Of a stretch of DNA of 64,000 nt, positions 42,987-51,332 are shown one piece after another. This DNA comes from Kosakonia sp. H02. GTDB lineage: Bacteria > Pseudomonadota > Gammaproteobacteria > Enterobacterales > Enterobacteriaceae. The translations under genes and the position numbers were made by a program. The stretch lies in the NCBI GenBank assembly GCA_030704225.1, contig CP131915.1, forward strand, positions 1,922,001 through 1,986,000. Reading direction: 5' to 3'. The notes beneath the pieces are model-generated. The model saw nothing but the letters and a program-made list of their open reading frames with translations. It was not told where the DNA came from and did not search any database. Position 1 is the first letter of the stretch. The number at the start of each line of letters is the position of its first letter.

Positions 42987-44006
42987 GTGGTGACAATAAA
43001 AAAACTGGCTGCGATGTTGGGCTTATCACATACCACGGTGTCCCGGGCGTTAAACGATCATCCCGCCATCAGCCAGGCGACTAAAAACAGCGTCTTACAA
43101 GCCGCCAGAGAGTACGGCTATATTCCCAATAGCGCCGCCAGAGCGCTGCGTAATGCCAGCACCGGCGCATTTGGCCTGGTTATCCCGGATATCCAGAACG
43201 ACTTCTTTATTACGCTGACCAATGCCATCGCCCACCAGGCCGCCGAACACGGCTGGCAAATGATGCTGGCCATCACCGGCGATAAACCGGAAATGGAACA
43301 CACCGTGCTGCGCCGTCTGCTGACCGCGCGAGTGGACGGCATTATTTTTGCCCCCACCGCCGCGCCGCTGGTCGAAACGCAGGATCTGCTCACCCGCACC
43401 AACGCCGTGCAGCTTTTGCGCCGCCACTCCAGTTTATCCGCGCCGGTGATTGCCATTGATGACCGCGCCGGTATCGCCCTTGCGGTGCAGCATTTGCGCG
43501 ATCTGGGTCATCAGCGCATCGGCTATATCGGCTCGTCACAGGCGCTCAGTACCGGTGCTGAGCGGTTACGGGGCTTTTTGCATACTTTCAGCGGTGACGA
43601 GCAGACCGCGCTCAGCGACATTATCGAACTCGGCCCGCCGCAGGCGGAGTTCGGCGGCGAAGCGTTTAAACGCATTATGGCCTCGGCCAACCCGCCCAGC
43701 GCGCTGGTGCTGGGGAGCCCGCGCTATGCGATGTCGATTTTACTGGCGGCAAAAGCGCTCAATATTCGCATCCCGCAGGATTTATCGCTGGTGGCGTATG
43801 GCGATGTGGAGTGGGGCGCGTTGCTGGACGTGAAATTAACCACCATCACGCTGCCGGAAACAGAGATTGCCGATGCCTGCGTGGCGATTATCCGCCGCCT
43901 GATGCAGGCCGATGTTCCCGTGGCACCGGAAAACTTCTATGCCACCACCGACAGCCGCATTTTTTCCCCGACGCTCAGACCAGGCGATTCGACTTCCCGG
44001 CGCTAA
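42987..44006 (+). CDS. LacI/GalR-family transcriptional regulator
   Basis: A 339-residue regulator: N-terminal helix-turn-helix (TIKKLAAMLGLSHTTVSRALNDHPAIS) with hinge helix NSAARALR, then a periplasmic-binding-protein-like ligand domain (FGLVIPDIQNDFFITLTNAI; PVIAIDDRAG; HQRIGYIGSS). It starts at GTG-42987 after AGGGAG. It lies between the FAD oxidase/GT8 pair and the six-gene acid-catabolic operon and converges on the latter. The best operator candidate in the area is the palindrome at 50487 upstream of that operon. The effector is unknown. Confidence 0.92.
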   Translation: MVTIKKLAAMLGLSHTTVSRALNDHPAISQATKNSVLQAAREYGYIPNSAARALRNASTGAFGLVIPDIQNDFFITLTNAIAHQAAEHGWQMMLAITGDKPEMEHTVLRRLLTARVDGIIFAPTAAPLVETQDLLTRTNAVQLLRRHSSLSAPVIAIDDRAGIALAVQHLRDLGHQRIGYIGSSQALSTGAERLRGFLHTFSGDEQTALSDIIELGPPQAEFGGEAFKRIMASANPPSALVLGSPRYAMSILLAAKALNIRIPQDLSLVAYGDVEWGALLDVKLTTITLPETEIADACVAIIRRLMQADVPVAPENFYATTDSRIFSPTLRPGDSTSRR

Positions 44007-44010
44007 AGGC

Positions 44011-44043
44011 AAAAAACCGGATGCAAGCGCGGCTTACATCCGG
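44011..44043 (-). terminator. Terminator of the six-gene catabolic operon
   Basis: CCGGATG / CATCCGG stem around a 13-base loop, followed on the minus strand by TTTTTT. It lies between the converging LacI regulator and aldolase genes and may also stop the former. Confidence 0.75.
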
Positions 44044-44076
44044 AATAAGGTGCCAATCATACATGCTTCGAGGAAT

Positions 44077-44841
44077 CTATCTGAACGTTGCCAGCAATCT
44101 TTCCGCTCCACTGGTTAATAAGCCCTGATCGGAGCCAATCGCAACCATCTGGAAACCCAGCTCAATGTAGCGGCGGGTTTGCGCTTCATTATTACAGAGA
44201 ATGCCGACCGCTTTGCCCGCCGCCTGCACCCGACGTCCGGTCTCTTCAATCACCCGCACCACTTCCGGGTGTAGCGGCTGGCCGATGTAGCCGAGGCTGG
44301 CGGCGAGATCGCCGGGGCCGATAAAAAAGGCATCCACACCGTCGATGGCGGCCATCGCCTCGATATTCTCCAGCGCCTGCCGCGTTTCCGGCATCACAAC
44401 CAGGCAGATTTCGGCGTCGCAGGCGGTGGCGTAATTTTTAATCCGCCCAAACCCGGAAGCGCGCGGCGCACCGCAATAACCGCGCACGCCGTGCGGCGGG
44501 TAGCGCACGGCAGAAACCAGCGCTTTGGCCTGCCCGACGGTGTCCACTTGCGGCACCATCAACGTGTTTACCCCGGCGTCGAGATAGCGCTTGATGAGCG
44601 AAATATCGTGGTTGGGAATGCGCACCACAGGCTGTGACGCGCCGCCCGCTTTGCACGCCTGCAACTGAGCATAGATGCCGAGGTAGTCGCTTGGGCCATG
44701 CTCGGCATCAAGGCCGATAAAGTCATAGCCGCAGCCCGCGAGGATCTCGGTAGTAATGGCGCTGCCCAGTTGAGTCCACAATCCAAGCTGGAGTTCGCCG
44801 TTTTTCAGCGACTGTTTGAACTGATTTTTTGCAAGTTCCAT
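44077..44841 (-). CDS. HpcH/HpaI-family class II aldolase
   Basis: A 254-residue metal-dependent aldolase of the family that splits 4-hydroxy-2-oxo acids or 2-keto-3-deoxy sugar acids to pyruvate and an aldehyde. Family motifs are present: LQLGLWTQLGSAI, YDFIGLDAEHGPSD (Asp, Glu, His), PVVRIPNHDISLIKRYLDAGVNTLMVPQV (catalytic Arg region), MPETRQALENIEAMAAIDGVDAFFIGPGDLAASLG (metal Glu and Asp). Start ATG-44841 follows AAGGA. It is the last gene of the operon, as expected for the terminal cleavage step. Confidence 0.9.
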   Translation of the reverse strand: MELAKNQFKQSLKNGELQLGLWTQLGSAITTEILAGCGYDFIGLDAEHGPSDYLGIYAQLQACKAGGASQPVVRIPNHDISLIKRYLDAGVNTLMVPQVDTVGQAKALVSAVRYPPHGVRGYCGAPRASGFGRIKNYATACDAEICLVVMPETRQALENIEAMAAIDGVDAFFIGPGDLAASLGYIGQPLHPEVVRVIEETGRRVQAAGKAVGILCNNEAQTRRYIELGFQMVAIGSDQGLLTSGAERLLATFR

Positions 44842-44870
44842 AACCATCCTTACCACTGAGGAGTGGGTTG

Positions 44871-45653
44871 TTATTTGGCGAAGCTGACGGCAATCGATCC
44901 GATACCGCTCAATTCCGCGCTGAACACGTCGCCCGGTTTGGCCGAAATCGCCGGGCCCATCGCGCCGGTGATCACAAACTCACCCGCGCGAAGTGGCCTG
45001 CCTGCGCGTACCATCTCATCAGCAAGCCAGGCCAGCGCCTGTAATGGGTGCCCGAGGCAGTTGGTCGCCACGCCTTCGGAAACCACGTCATCGCCGCGCC
45101 AGGTCACCATCTGGCAGCGTGTGATGTCGCAATCTTTCAGATAGACCGGCTTAGTACCGAGCACCACCAGGCTTGCGGAGGTGTTGTCGGCGACAAAATC
45201 GCAGGCGTTCACATTCCAGTCGATTACCCGGCTGTCGACAATCTCAAACGCGGCCAGCAAATAGTCACAGGCGTCGATCACATCAAGCACCGTGTGTTGG
45301 CTGTGGATGAGATCTTTTTTCAGCACCACGGCGATTTCCGTTTCCACGCGCTGGTCGCTGAGCGCCCGCTGGGTGATTTCCGCGCCGTCGCTCAGCACCG
45401 TGTCGGCGTAAATAAAGCCGTGGCAGGCCTGGGAAATACCAAACTGTTGTTGCACCGCTTTGTTGGTCAGCGCCAGTTTTCGCCCGACCAGACGGCGACC
45501 GGCGTTCTGCCACTGTTGGTGGTTGTACGCCTGCACCCGGTAGGCGGTGTCGATATCGTTATCACCGACAATGTCGTGAATCGGTTTACCCGCAACGCCG
45601 ATTTGCTGCGCCTTGCGTAGCAGGTCGCCCGCTTTTTGTATGTTATTTTCCAC
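44871..45653 (-). CDS. 2-keto-4-pentenoate hydratase / FAH-superfamily enzyme
   Basis: A 260-residue fumarylacetoacetase-superfamily protein most like 2-hydroxypenta-2,4-dienoate and 2-oxo-hept-3-ene-1,7-dioate hydratases (MhpD, HpaH), which add water to 2-oxo-4-enoic acids. Visible: RRLVGRKLALTNKAVQQQFG, ETEIAVVLKKDL (acid pair for the metal), FEIVDSRVIDW and ADNTSASLVVLG. I start at GTG-45653 after AGGAG; a TTG at 45677 is the only longer alternative. It sits between the dehydrogenase and the aldolase, where hydration before aldol cleavage would fit. Confidence 0.88.
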   Translation of the reverse strand: MENNIQKAGDLLRKAQQIGVAGKPIHDIVGDNDIDTAYRVQAYNHQQWQNAGRRLVGRKLALTNKAVQQQFGISQACHGFIYADTVLSDGAEITQRALSDQRVETEIAVVLKKDLIHSQHTVLDVIDACDYLLAAFEIVDSRVIDWNVNACDFVADNTSASLVVLGTKPVYLKDCDITRCQMVTWRGDDVVSEGVATNCLGHPLQALAWLADEMVRAGRPLRAGEFVITGAMGPAISAKPGDVFSAELSGIGSIAVSFAK

Positions 45654-45680
45654 GCTTGATTCTCCTGGTGTTGGCAAACA

Positions 45681-46643
45681 TCACTTCTGATCGACGCGGT
45701 TTTGCGCCTGCCCGGCAATAAAGGCTTTCACGTTATCGACCGTGGTGGCGAGAATGCGCCCGCGTGCGTCAACCGATGCCCAGGCAATGTGCGGCGTGAT
45801 GACGCAGTTTTTGGCGCTCAGCAGCGGGTTATCCGCCGTCGGCGGCTCTTTAGAAAGGACATCCACCGCTGCGCCAGCGATACGGCCTGCATTGAGTGCC
45901 TCGGCGAGATCCGCTTCATTCACCAGATCGCCGCGTGACGCATTCAGCAGCAGCGCGCTTTTTTTCATTTTCGCCAGCGCGGCGCGGTTAATCATGCCTT
46001 TGGTTTGCGGCGTCAGCGGGCAGTGCAGGCTGATAACATCGGCTTCGGCGTAGAGGGTATCGAGGTCGACATAGCGCAGTTGCGCGCTTTCCGGCACGCT
46101 TTGCGCTCCTTCAGAGCAGGCCAGCACGTTCATGCCAAGCGCCTGGGCAATCGTGCCAAAAGCCTGACCGATGCGGCCATAGCCAATAATGCCGACGTTT
46201 TTGCCCGTTACTTCGATCATCGGTTTTAGCCAGTAGCACCATTCGCGGCTGTTGCTCCAGCCGCCCGCGTGCACATCAGCGTCGTGCTCGCCCACGCGGT
46301 TACACAACTCCAGCATCAGCGCGGTGGTAAATTGCGCCACCGTCGAGGTGCCGTAAGTCGGGACGTTGGAAACCGCAACGTGATGCGCGCGCGCCGCCGC
46401 CAGGTCGATGATGTTGTAGCCGGTGGCGGTCACGGCAATGAATTTCAGCGTCGGGCACTGGCTGAAGATGGCCTCGCCGAGCGTCACTTTATTGGTGATG
46501 GCGACGTCAGCATCACGCAGACGCGCCACTGTTTCATCGGCCGACGTGTTGTCATAAACAGTCACTTCGCCCAGTTGTTGCAGCCCGTCCCAGGCGAGAT
46601 CGCCGGGGTTGAGTACACCGCCATCTAACACAACAATTTTCAT
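45681..46643 (-). CDS. D-2-hydroxyacid dehydrogenase (NAD(P)-dependent)
   Basis: A 320-residue enzyme that interconverts 2-hydroxy and 2-oxo acids, in the glycerate/hydroxypyruvate reductase branch. Substrate-site TATGYNIIDL, cofactor fold VGIIGYGRIGQAFG at about residues 149-162, LNASRGDLVNEADL (catalytic Arg), and the final acid-base pair Glu in SKEPP and His in ITPHIAW are all seen. It lies 73 bases after the transporter gene and 27 before the hydratase start. Confidence 0.92.
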   Translation of the reverse strand: MKIVVLDGGVLNPGDLAWDGLQQLGEVTVYDNTSADETVARLRDADVAITNKVTLGEAIFSQCPTLKFIAVTATGYNIIDLAAARAHHVAVSNVPTYGTSTVAQFTTALMLELCNRVGEHDADVHAGGWSNSREWCYWLKPMIEVTGKNVGIIGYGRIGQAFGTIAQALGMNVLACSEGAQSVPESAQLRYVDLDTLYAEADVISLHCPLTPQTKGMINRAALAKMKKSALLLNASRGDLVNEADLAEALNAGRIAGAAVDVLSKEPPTADNPLLSAKNCVITPHIAWASVDARGRILATTVDNVKAFIAGQAQNRVDQK

Positions 46644-46670
46644 AATTTACCCATCTGGTTTTTTTATCAG

Positions 46671-46697
46671 CAGTACATCAAGCTAGCCGATGTACTG
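46671..46697 (-). other. Intra-operon hairpin between the transporter and dehydrogenase genes
   Basis: CAGTACATC and GATGTACTG form a perfect 9-bp stem with a 9-base loop. On the transcribed strand it is followed by A-rich, not T-rich, sequence, so it is more likely an mRNA stability or processing element than a terminator. Confidence 0.6.
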
Positions 46698-46716
46698 CCG
46701 TGAGGTAAGCACTTTC

Positions 46717-48027
46717 TTAATGCAATTCAACACGCTGGTTAATGGCGGTTTGTTTGTGATCCAGCGTTAGTACCGCAATCAAACTCAGCACGGCATTGAA
46801 ACCCAGCCACACGCCGACCATCGCGTTACTGTTAAAAGTGTGGTTAAGCCAGGTACAGATAGCCGGGGTTAACCCGCCGAGCACCGCCGCCGCGACCGCC
46901 TGCGCAAAGGAGTAACCGGCAGTACGCGCATGGGCTGGCACCAGCTCGACCATCGCCGCCACCTGCACGGAGCTGTAGCAGGCGTACATAAACGAGAACC
47001 ACAGTTCAAACACCACAAACTTAAACACCGTCGGGTCCGCCGCCAGCCACGAGAGCAGCGGCCAGGCGGAGAGCGCGCCAACCAGTGTGACGACAATCAA
47101 CATGGTTTTTCTGTTTACCCGGTCAGCAATCATCGCGGTGATCGGCAGCCAGAAGAGGATCGACAGGCCAACGAAGAAGAGGGTGATAAAGCCAACGTGT
47201 TCGCCAAGATTAAGACTTTTGATAAAGGTGGGCGCATAGGTGGTGACGGTCTGGGCGGTCACTGTTGCCATCGCCACCATTCCCATGCAGGTTACAATCA
47301 CCCGCCAGCCGGTGACCAGGCTGCGGCAGATCTCTTTTACCGTCGGCGTGGTTTTCTTTTTCGCGAAGACTTCAGTTTCTTGCAGATTGGTACGCAGCCA
47401 GAACATCAATGGGATCACCGCGCAGCCAATCAGCAGCGGAATGCGCCAGCCCCAGTCATGCAGATCTTTTACTTCCATGGTGTAGAGCATCACCAGACCA
47501 ATCAGCGACGCTGCCATTACCGCAAACTGCTGGGAACCAACCTGCCAGCAGGTGTAGAACGCGCGGCGGTTCGGCGGCGAGATTTCCGCCAGATAAACCA
47601 CCACGCCGCCCAGTTCCGCCCCGGCGGAGAAGCCCTGAAGCAAACGGCCAAATATCACAATGATCGGTGCGGCAATACCGATTGAAGCGTAGGTCGGTGT
47701 CAGGGCAATACAGAGAATACCAATCGACATTAATGTCAGGGCCATAATTAACCCTTTGCGTCGTCCGTGGCGGTCGGTATACGCCCCTAAAATAATGGCG
47801 CCGAATGGCCTTGCGAAAAAGCCTAAGGCGAACGTCATTAAGGTGAGCATTAACGAAACATATTCATTATCGGACGGGAAATAAGCCTGCGAAATATAGC
47901 GGGCGTAATAGCCGTATACCATAAAGTCATATATTTCGAGGGCGTTACCCGCGCCCACCTGGACGATGGGTTTTACCTGAATTTTCTTTCTCGCGGCGGG
48001 TACAGCCGCGTCACTGAACTGGGTCAT
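46717..48027 (-). CDS. MFS transporter, metabolite:H+ symporter (MHS) type
   Basis: A 436-residue inner-membrane proton symporter with 12 hydrophobic segments. The MHS pattern is clear: GNALEIYDFMVYGYYARYIS in helix 1, RPFGAIILGAYTDRHGRRKGL (the MFS loop 2-3 motif), and GFSAGAELGGVVVYLAEISPPNRR in helix 4-5. Relatives carry organic acids such as citrate, alpha-ketoglutarate, shikimate and aromatic acids, fitting an operon for catabolism of a hydroxy- or keto-acid. GAGGAG precedes the start. Confidence 0.92.
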   Translation of the reverse strand: MTQFSDAAVPAARKKIQVKPIVQVGAGNALEIYDFMVYGYYARYISQAYFPSDNEYVSLMLTLMTFALGFFARPFGAIILGAYTDRHGRRKGLIMALTLMSIGILCIALTPTYASIGIAAPIIVIFGRLLQGFSAGAELGGVVVYLAEISPPNRRAFYTCWQVGSQQFAVMAASLIGLVMLYTMEVKDLHDWGWRIPLLIGCAVIPLMFWLRTNLQETEVFAKKKTTPTVKEICRSLVTGWRVIVTCMGMVAMATVTAQTVTTYAPTFIKSLNLGEHVGFITLFFVGLSILFWLPITAMIADRVNRKTMLIVVTLVGALSAWPLLSWLAADPTVFKFVVFELWFSFMYACYSSVQVAAMVELVPAHARTAGYSFAQAVAAAVLGGLTPAICTWLNHTFNSNAMVGVWLGFNAVLSLIAVLTLDHKQTAINQRVELH

Positions 48028-48147
48028 CTGAATCTCCTCTAATTTGTAAAAACAATTTTGAAAAACTCATACAACCAGAACAGACATTGCAGGAATTCAG
48101 GTGTAGGGCACGCCTGTTCACGTAATCGGGAAATTTAAAAAAATTAT

Positions 48148-49419
48148 TTATTTATGGTTAAGGGCATTTACGCCAAAAAATGCCAGCCCCCAGGTGTCTT
48201 CCTGACGAATCGCTTCATTCCATTTTGCGGTGCGCTCGGCGCGGGTAATGGAGCCGACTTTTAATTGCCCGGCATTTAAACCCAGCGCTAAATGCACAAT
48301 CATGTGGTCTTCCGTTTCACCGGAACGCGCAGAAACAATAGTGCCGAACCCGGCTTTTTTCGCCTCGCTGAACGCGCTGCGTAACTGGCTGATGGTGCCC
48401 GCCTGGTTGGCTTTTAATAACACCGCGTTGCAGGCGCCTTTTTGCGCCGCCGCCTTGACGCGCTGCGCGTTAGTGACGAAATAGTCATCGCCGACAATTT
48501 GCACTCGCGAACCGGCGGCGCGGGTAAAGGCGATCAGCCCCTGTTCATCATCTTCCGCCAGCGGATCTTCAATCGAGCTAATCGGGTATTTATCCAGCCA
48601 GCCGAGCAGTAATTCGCACATGCCGTCGGAGTCATATTCCGTGGATTCCAGCGCCAGCCGGTAACGCCCGTTTTTGCCGAACTCGGAGGAGGCAATATCC
48701 AGCGCGATGGAAACGTCCTCGCCGGGAATAAAACCCGCGCCTTCAATGGCTTTTACCAGCGTATCGAGCGCCTGTTCGTTACTGGTAAATTCCGGCCACC
48801 AGCCGCCTTCATCCGCCACGCCGCTCAAATGACCGCGCTGCTTCATAATCCGCCCGGCGCTGTGATACACCTCGGCGGTCATTTCCAGCGCTTGTTGAAA
48901 CGAACTCGCGCCGTTGGCGATCACCATTAAATCCTGAATATCGATGCGCCGCCCGGCGTGCGCGCCGCCGCCAAAAATCTGAATCTGCGGCAGCGGCAGC
49001 GCCACGTTTGCATCGCCCGCCAGGTATTTCCACAGCGGTAAGCCGGCGTTATTCGCCGCCGTATTCAGCGCGGCCATTGAGCAGGCCACTGCCGCATTAC
49101 CACCCAGCCGGGAAAAGGTGCCGGTGCCGTCGAGTTCAAGCAGGGTGTTATCAATTAGCGGCTGGTCGTGGATATCGAGTCCCGCCAGCGCGGGCGCTAT
49201 TTCGTGGGTAATGTTGTGCAGCGCTTGTTGCACATCTTTGCCCGCCAGTTTTGTGCCGCCGTCGCGCAGTTCCACCGCTTCGAGGCTGCCGCAGGAAGCG
49301 CCCGCTGGCGCCAGGCCGCGCCCCATCACGCCGTTTTCCAGGTGGATTTCCACTTCCACCGTTGGCCAGCCGCGCGAATCCCAGATCCGCCGCCCCAGTA
49401 CGTTTTTAATTCGACTCAT
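48148..49419 (-). CDS. Enolase paralogue in a catabolic operon
   Basis: A 423-residue full-length homologue of phosphopyruvate hydratase, but not the housekeeping enolase. Metal ligands Asp241, Glu284 and Asp311, general acid Glu204 (VADEGGWWP), base Lys336 (VLLKANQAG), Lys387 and His154 (GGGAHAG) are kept. Several neighbours are changed: the invariant DSRGNPTVE reads DSRGWPTVE, the mobile loop SGASTG reads AGASCG, DIQEF reads DIQDL, and SHRSGETED reads SARSGETED (His to Ala364). The acid-base chemistry is thus retained with a reshaped substrate pocket. It overlaps the kinase gene by 4 bases, so the two likely act in sequence. Confidence 0.9.
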   Translation of the reverse strand: MSRIKNVLGRRIWDSRGWPTVEVEIHLENGVMGRGLAPAGASCGSLEAVELRDGGTKLAGKDVQQALHNITHEIAPALAGLDIHDQPLIDNTLLELDGTGTFSRLGGNAAVACSMAALNTAANNAGLPLWKYLAGDANVALPLPQIQIFGGGAHAGRRIDIQDLMVIANGASSFQQALEMTAEVYHSAGRIMKQRGHLSGVADEGGWWPEFTSNEQALDTLVKAIEGAGFIPGEDVSIALDIASSEFGKNGRYRLALESTEYDSDGMCELLLGWLDKYPISSIEDPLAEDDEQGLIAFTRAAGSRVQIVGDDYFVTNAQRVKAAAQKGACNAVLLKANQAGTISQLRSAFSEAKKAGFGTIVSARSGETEDHMIVHLALGLNAGQLKVGSITRAERTAKWNEAIRQEDTWGLAFFGVNALNHK

Positions 49420-50444
49420 AACCCTACCTCCTTCTTCCAGAATGATTGAATCGCTTGCAGGCGCGTAACCTGGTTCTCTAACAGGGTGCAGGCCGCCACG
49501 CGAACGTGCCGTGCCTGTAGTGCGGTGAGGTATTCCACCGGCGATTTGCCATCAACGCGGGCAAGCAGCAGACACGGCAGCAATGTCGCCACGCGCGCTT
49601 CAAGCGCGTTGGGATCTTCCCAGTTCACCTCCTGGAAATAGCGTTGATACAGCGCCGCGAAGGCCGCCAGCAGGTTTGCTTTTTGCGCGGCGGTGGGCGC
49701 AATCACGCTTTTTAGCAAGAAGTGGTTTAAGCAAAAGGCGAGATCGAATGCCGGGTCGCCATACCAGGCGCATTCGGCATCAAGGATGACCGGGCCATCA
49801 GGGCCGCAAAGAATGTTTTTCGGGCTGATATCGCCATGCACCAGCGCCCGTTTGGTGGTTTGCGTCCGGGTTAATATCGCCATAACGTGCTCGCGATAGC
49901 GCGGATGGGCGCGGGCAATTTCACCCAGATAGGGGTCTAAACGCAGGGAGAAAAAGTTATCGTCCCAGGCAAACTGTTTTTCCAGCGCCGGGTTATTCGC
50001 CGTGTGCTGGTGGATAGTCCCCAGCACGCCGCCGACGGAGGCGGCAAAATCCACGTCGATATCCCCTGCCAGCAGGCGGGATTTCCAGTTGGCGTACTGC
50101 TCCGGGGGCAGGTAATCCATCACAAAGCAGAGCGCTTCTTTGTCGACGCCCTGAATATGCGCCACCGCCTGCGGCACAATCGCCGCCACGGTTTTCATCC
50201 AGTCGATTTCAGCAAAAACACGCTCCAGCGGCGCGTGCCACTCTTTCGCCACTTTGAGCGTTGGCAAGGCTTGCTTCAGGCAAAATTGCTGGTTTGCGGT
50301 ACGGATTTTTAAAATCGTCGACGAGACACCGCCAGTCAGCGGGCTGACCTCAAGGGTTTGTTCATCGCTTATTAATGCCATGCGCTGTAATACCGCGCGA
50401 ATAGCATCCTGATTCGCTGAAAGATCGTTAAAAGGCGTTTCCAT
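49416..50444 (-). CDS. APH-family small-molecule kinase
   Basis: A 342-residue kinase of the aminoglycoside/choline/homoserine kinase fold. The N-lobe has the Gly-rich SPLTGGVSSTIL and Lys in QFCLKQAL; the catalytic loop is LVHGDISPKN at 201-210 (Asp205, Asn210), and the metal Asp is in VILDAECAWYGDPAFD. No antibiotic-resistance role is implied: it is the first gene of a catabolic operon and overlaps the enolase paralogue. Phosphorylation of a hydroxy-acid or sugar-acid substrate is the likely task (inference). ATG-50444 follows GGGG closely; ATG-50456 is possible. Confidence 0.85.
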   Translation of the reverse strand: METPFNDLSANQDAIRAVLQRMALISDEQTLEVSPLTGGVSSTILKIRTANQQFCLKQALPTLKVAKEWHAPLERVFAEIDWMKTVAAIVPQAVAHIQGVDKEALCFVMDYLPPEQYANWKSRLLAGDIDVDFAASVGGVLGTIHQHTANNPALEKQFAWDDNFFSLRLDPYLGEIARAHPRYREHVMAILTRTQTTKRALVHGDISPKNILCGPDGPVILDAECAWYGDPAFDLAFCLNHFLLKSVIAPTAAQKANLLAAFAALYQRYFQEVNWEDPNALEARVATLLPCLLLARVDGKSPVEYLTALQARHVRVAACTLLENQVTRLQAIQSFWKKEVGL

Positions 50445-50486
50445 GCATCCCCACATTATTGTGTTACTCAGGAATGCCTGATTTTA

Positions 50487-50500
50487 TGCACACGTGTGCA
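50487..50500. promoter_or_regulatory. Perfect 14-bp palindrome, candidate LacI-family operator
   Basis: TGCACACGTGTGCA is exactly symmetric around a central CG, the form preferred by LacI/GalR proteins, and starts 43 bp upstream of the kinase start codon. The likely binder is the regulator at 42987. No second copy is seen upstream of the regulator itself. Confidence 0.65.
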
Positions 50501-50596
50501 CAATCGGTCAATCAACGAATTTTGTAATTATTATGTGATTTGTCTAAATTAACGTTTATTAAATTTATCTTATTGATTTATTTAATAATTTATAAA

Positions 50597-50612
50597 TGTG
50601 ATCGCTATCATA
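50597..50612. promoter_or_regulatory. Candidate CRP site upstream of the catabolic operon
   Basis: TGTGA-TCGCTA-TCATA has a perfect left half and a 4/5 right half of the CRP consensus (TGTGA-N6-TCACA). It lies in very AT-rich DNA about 150 bp upstream of the kinase gene, so activation under poor carbon supply is plausible. Confidence 0.5.
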
Positions 50613-50672
50613 TTTATTAAATTACGTGCTAATTTGGCCTGCTTTTAAGGCGGGAACACTGCGGGGAATTAA

Positions 50673-50703
50673 AAATAAAAAAGCCGAACAGCAACGGTTC
50701 GGC
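50673..50703 (-). terminator. Terminator of the CinA-C gene
   Basis: GCCGAAC / GTTCGGC stem with a 7-base loop, followed on the minus strand by TTTTTTATTTTT. It insulates the catabolic operon promoter from the gene upstream. Confidence 0.85.
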
Positions 50704-50734
50704 ATTAACGAAGCGTGATGAGGAGATAAAAATA

Positions 50735-51274
50735 TTAATCGTTTAATAATACGATTAATGCCGCCAGCGCATATTTCACTGCTTGTTCAATCACGCTTTT
50801 AGTATCGCCATCGAAATGGCATTTTGACGTCACGGGCGCGCGGCCCGGCAACCCCCAGCCAAACCACACCGTACCGGCAGGCGTGCCATCTTCGCCGCCG
50901 TCTGGCCCGGTATAACCGGTTACCGCGATGCTCACCGGTTCATGGCTGACATCGCAGGCGCCTTGCGCCATCTCCGTTGCCGTTTGCTCGCTTACCGCCG
51001 TCCAGCGCGCCAGGGTTTGCGCTTTCACATGCAACAGGGTGCTTTTGGCTTCATCGGTAAAGGTGATAAACCCGCAGCCGTAAAAATCCGGCGTACTTTC
51101 GCAGGCGCACAGGGCGGTGGCAATTTGCCCGCCGGTGCAGGACTCCGCCGTTGCCACGCGCAGCCCTTTCTCGCACAGCAACGTGCCTAAGCTATCCGCC
51201 AGTGCACTGACCGGTTGCGCCAGCAGCGCGTTAACCTTCCCGGTATTTATTGAGGTCGTATTTTCAATCTTCAT
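50735..51274 (-). CDS. CinA C-terminal domain protein (nicotinamide-nucleotide amidase-like)
   Basis: A stand-alone CinA-C domain of about 180 residues, like E. coli PncC (YgaD) and YdeJ. PncC deamidates nicotinamide mononucleotide in NAD recycling. Motifs: VATAESCTGGQIATAL (catalytic Ser region), GCGFITFTDEAKSTLL, AVSEQTATEMAQGA, SIAVTGYTGPDGGEDGTPAGTVWFG. An N-terminal extension of about 25 residues is less conserved. ATG-51274 and GTG-51283 are both possible starts. Whether this copy is active as an amidase cannot be told. Confidence 0.85.
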   Translation of the reverse strand: MKIENTTSINTGKVNALLAQPVSALADSLGTLLCEKGLRVATAESCTGGQIATALCACESTPDFYGCGFITFTDEAKSTLLHVKAQTLARWTAVSEQTATEMAQGACDVSHEPVSIAVTGYTGPDGGEDGTPAGTVWFGWGLPGRAPVTSKCHFDGDTKSVIEQAVKYALAALIVLLND

Positions 51275-51332
51275 ATCAGCCACTTACATCCGAAAGTTCA
51301 CATAAGCCTGGCAAAAGTATAGCAGCTCACTT

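Noticed and set aside
46671..46697. Strong 9-bp hairpin as a terminator inside the catabolic operon
   Set aside because: On the transcribed strand no T-run follows, and the genes on both sides clearly belong together.
49416..50444. Aminoglycoside phosphotransferase as an antibiotic resistance gene
   Set aside because: The fold is shared by many metabolic kinases, and the gene is the first of a catabolic operon overlapping an enolase paralogue.
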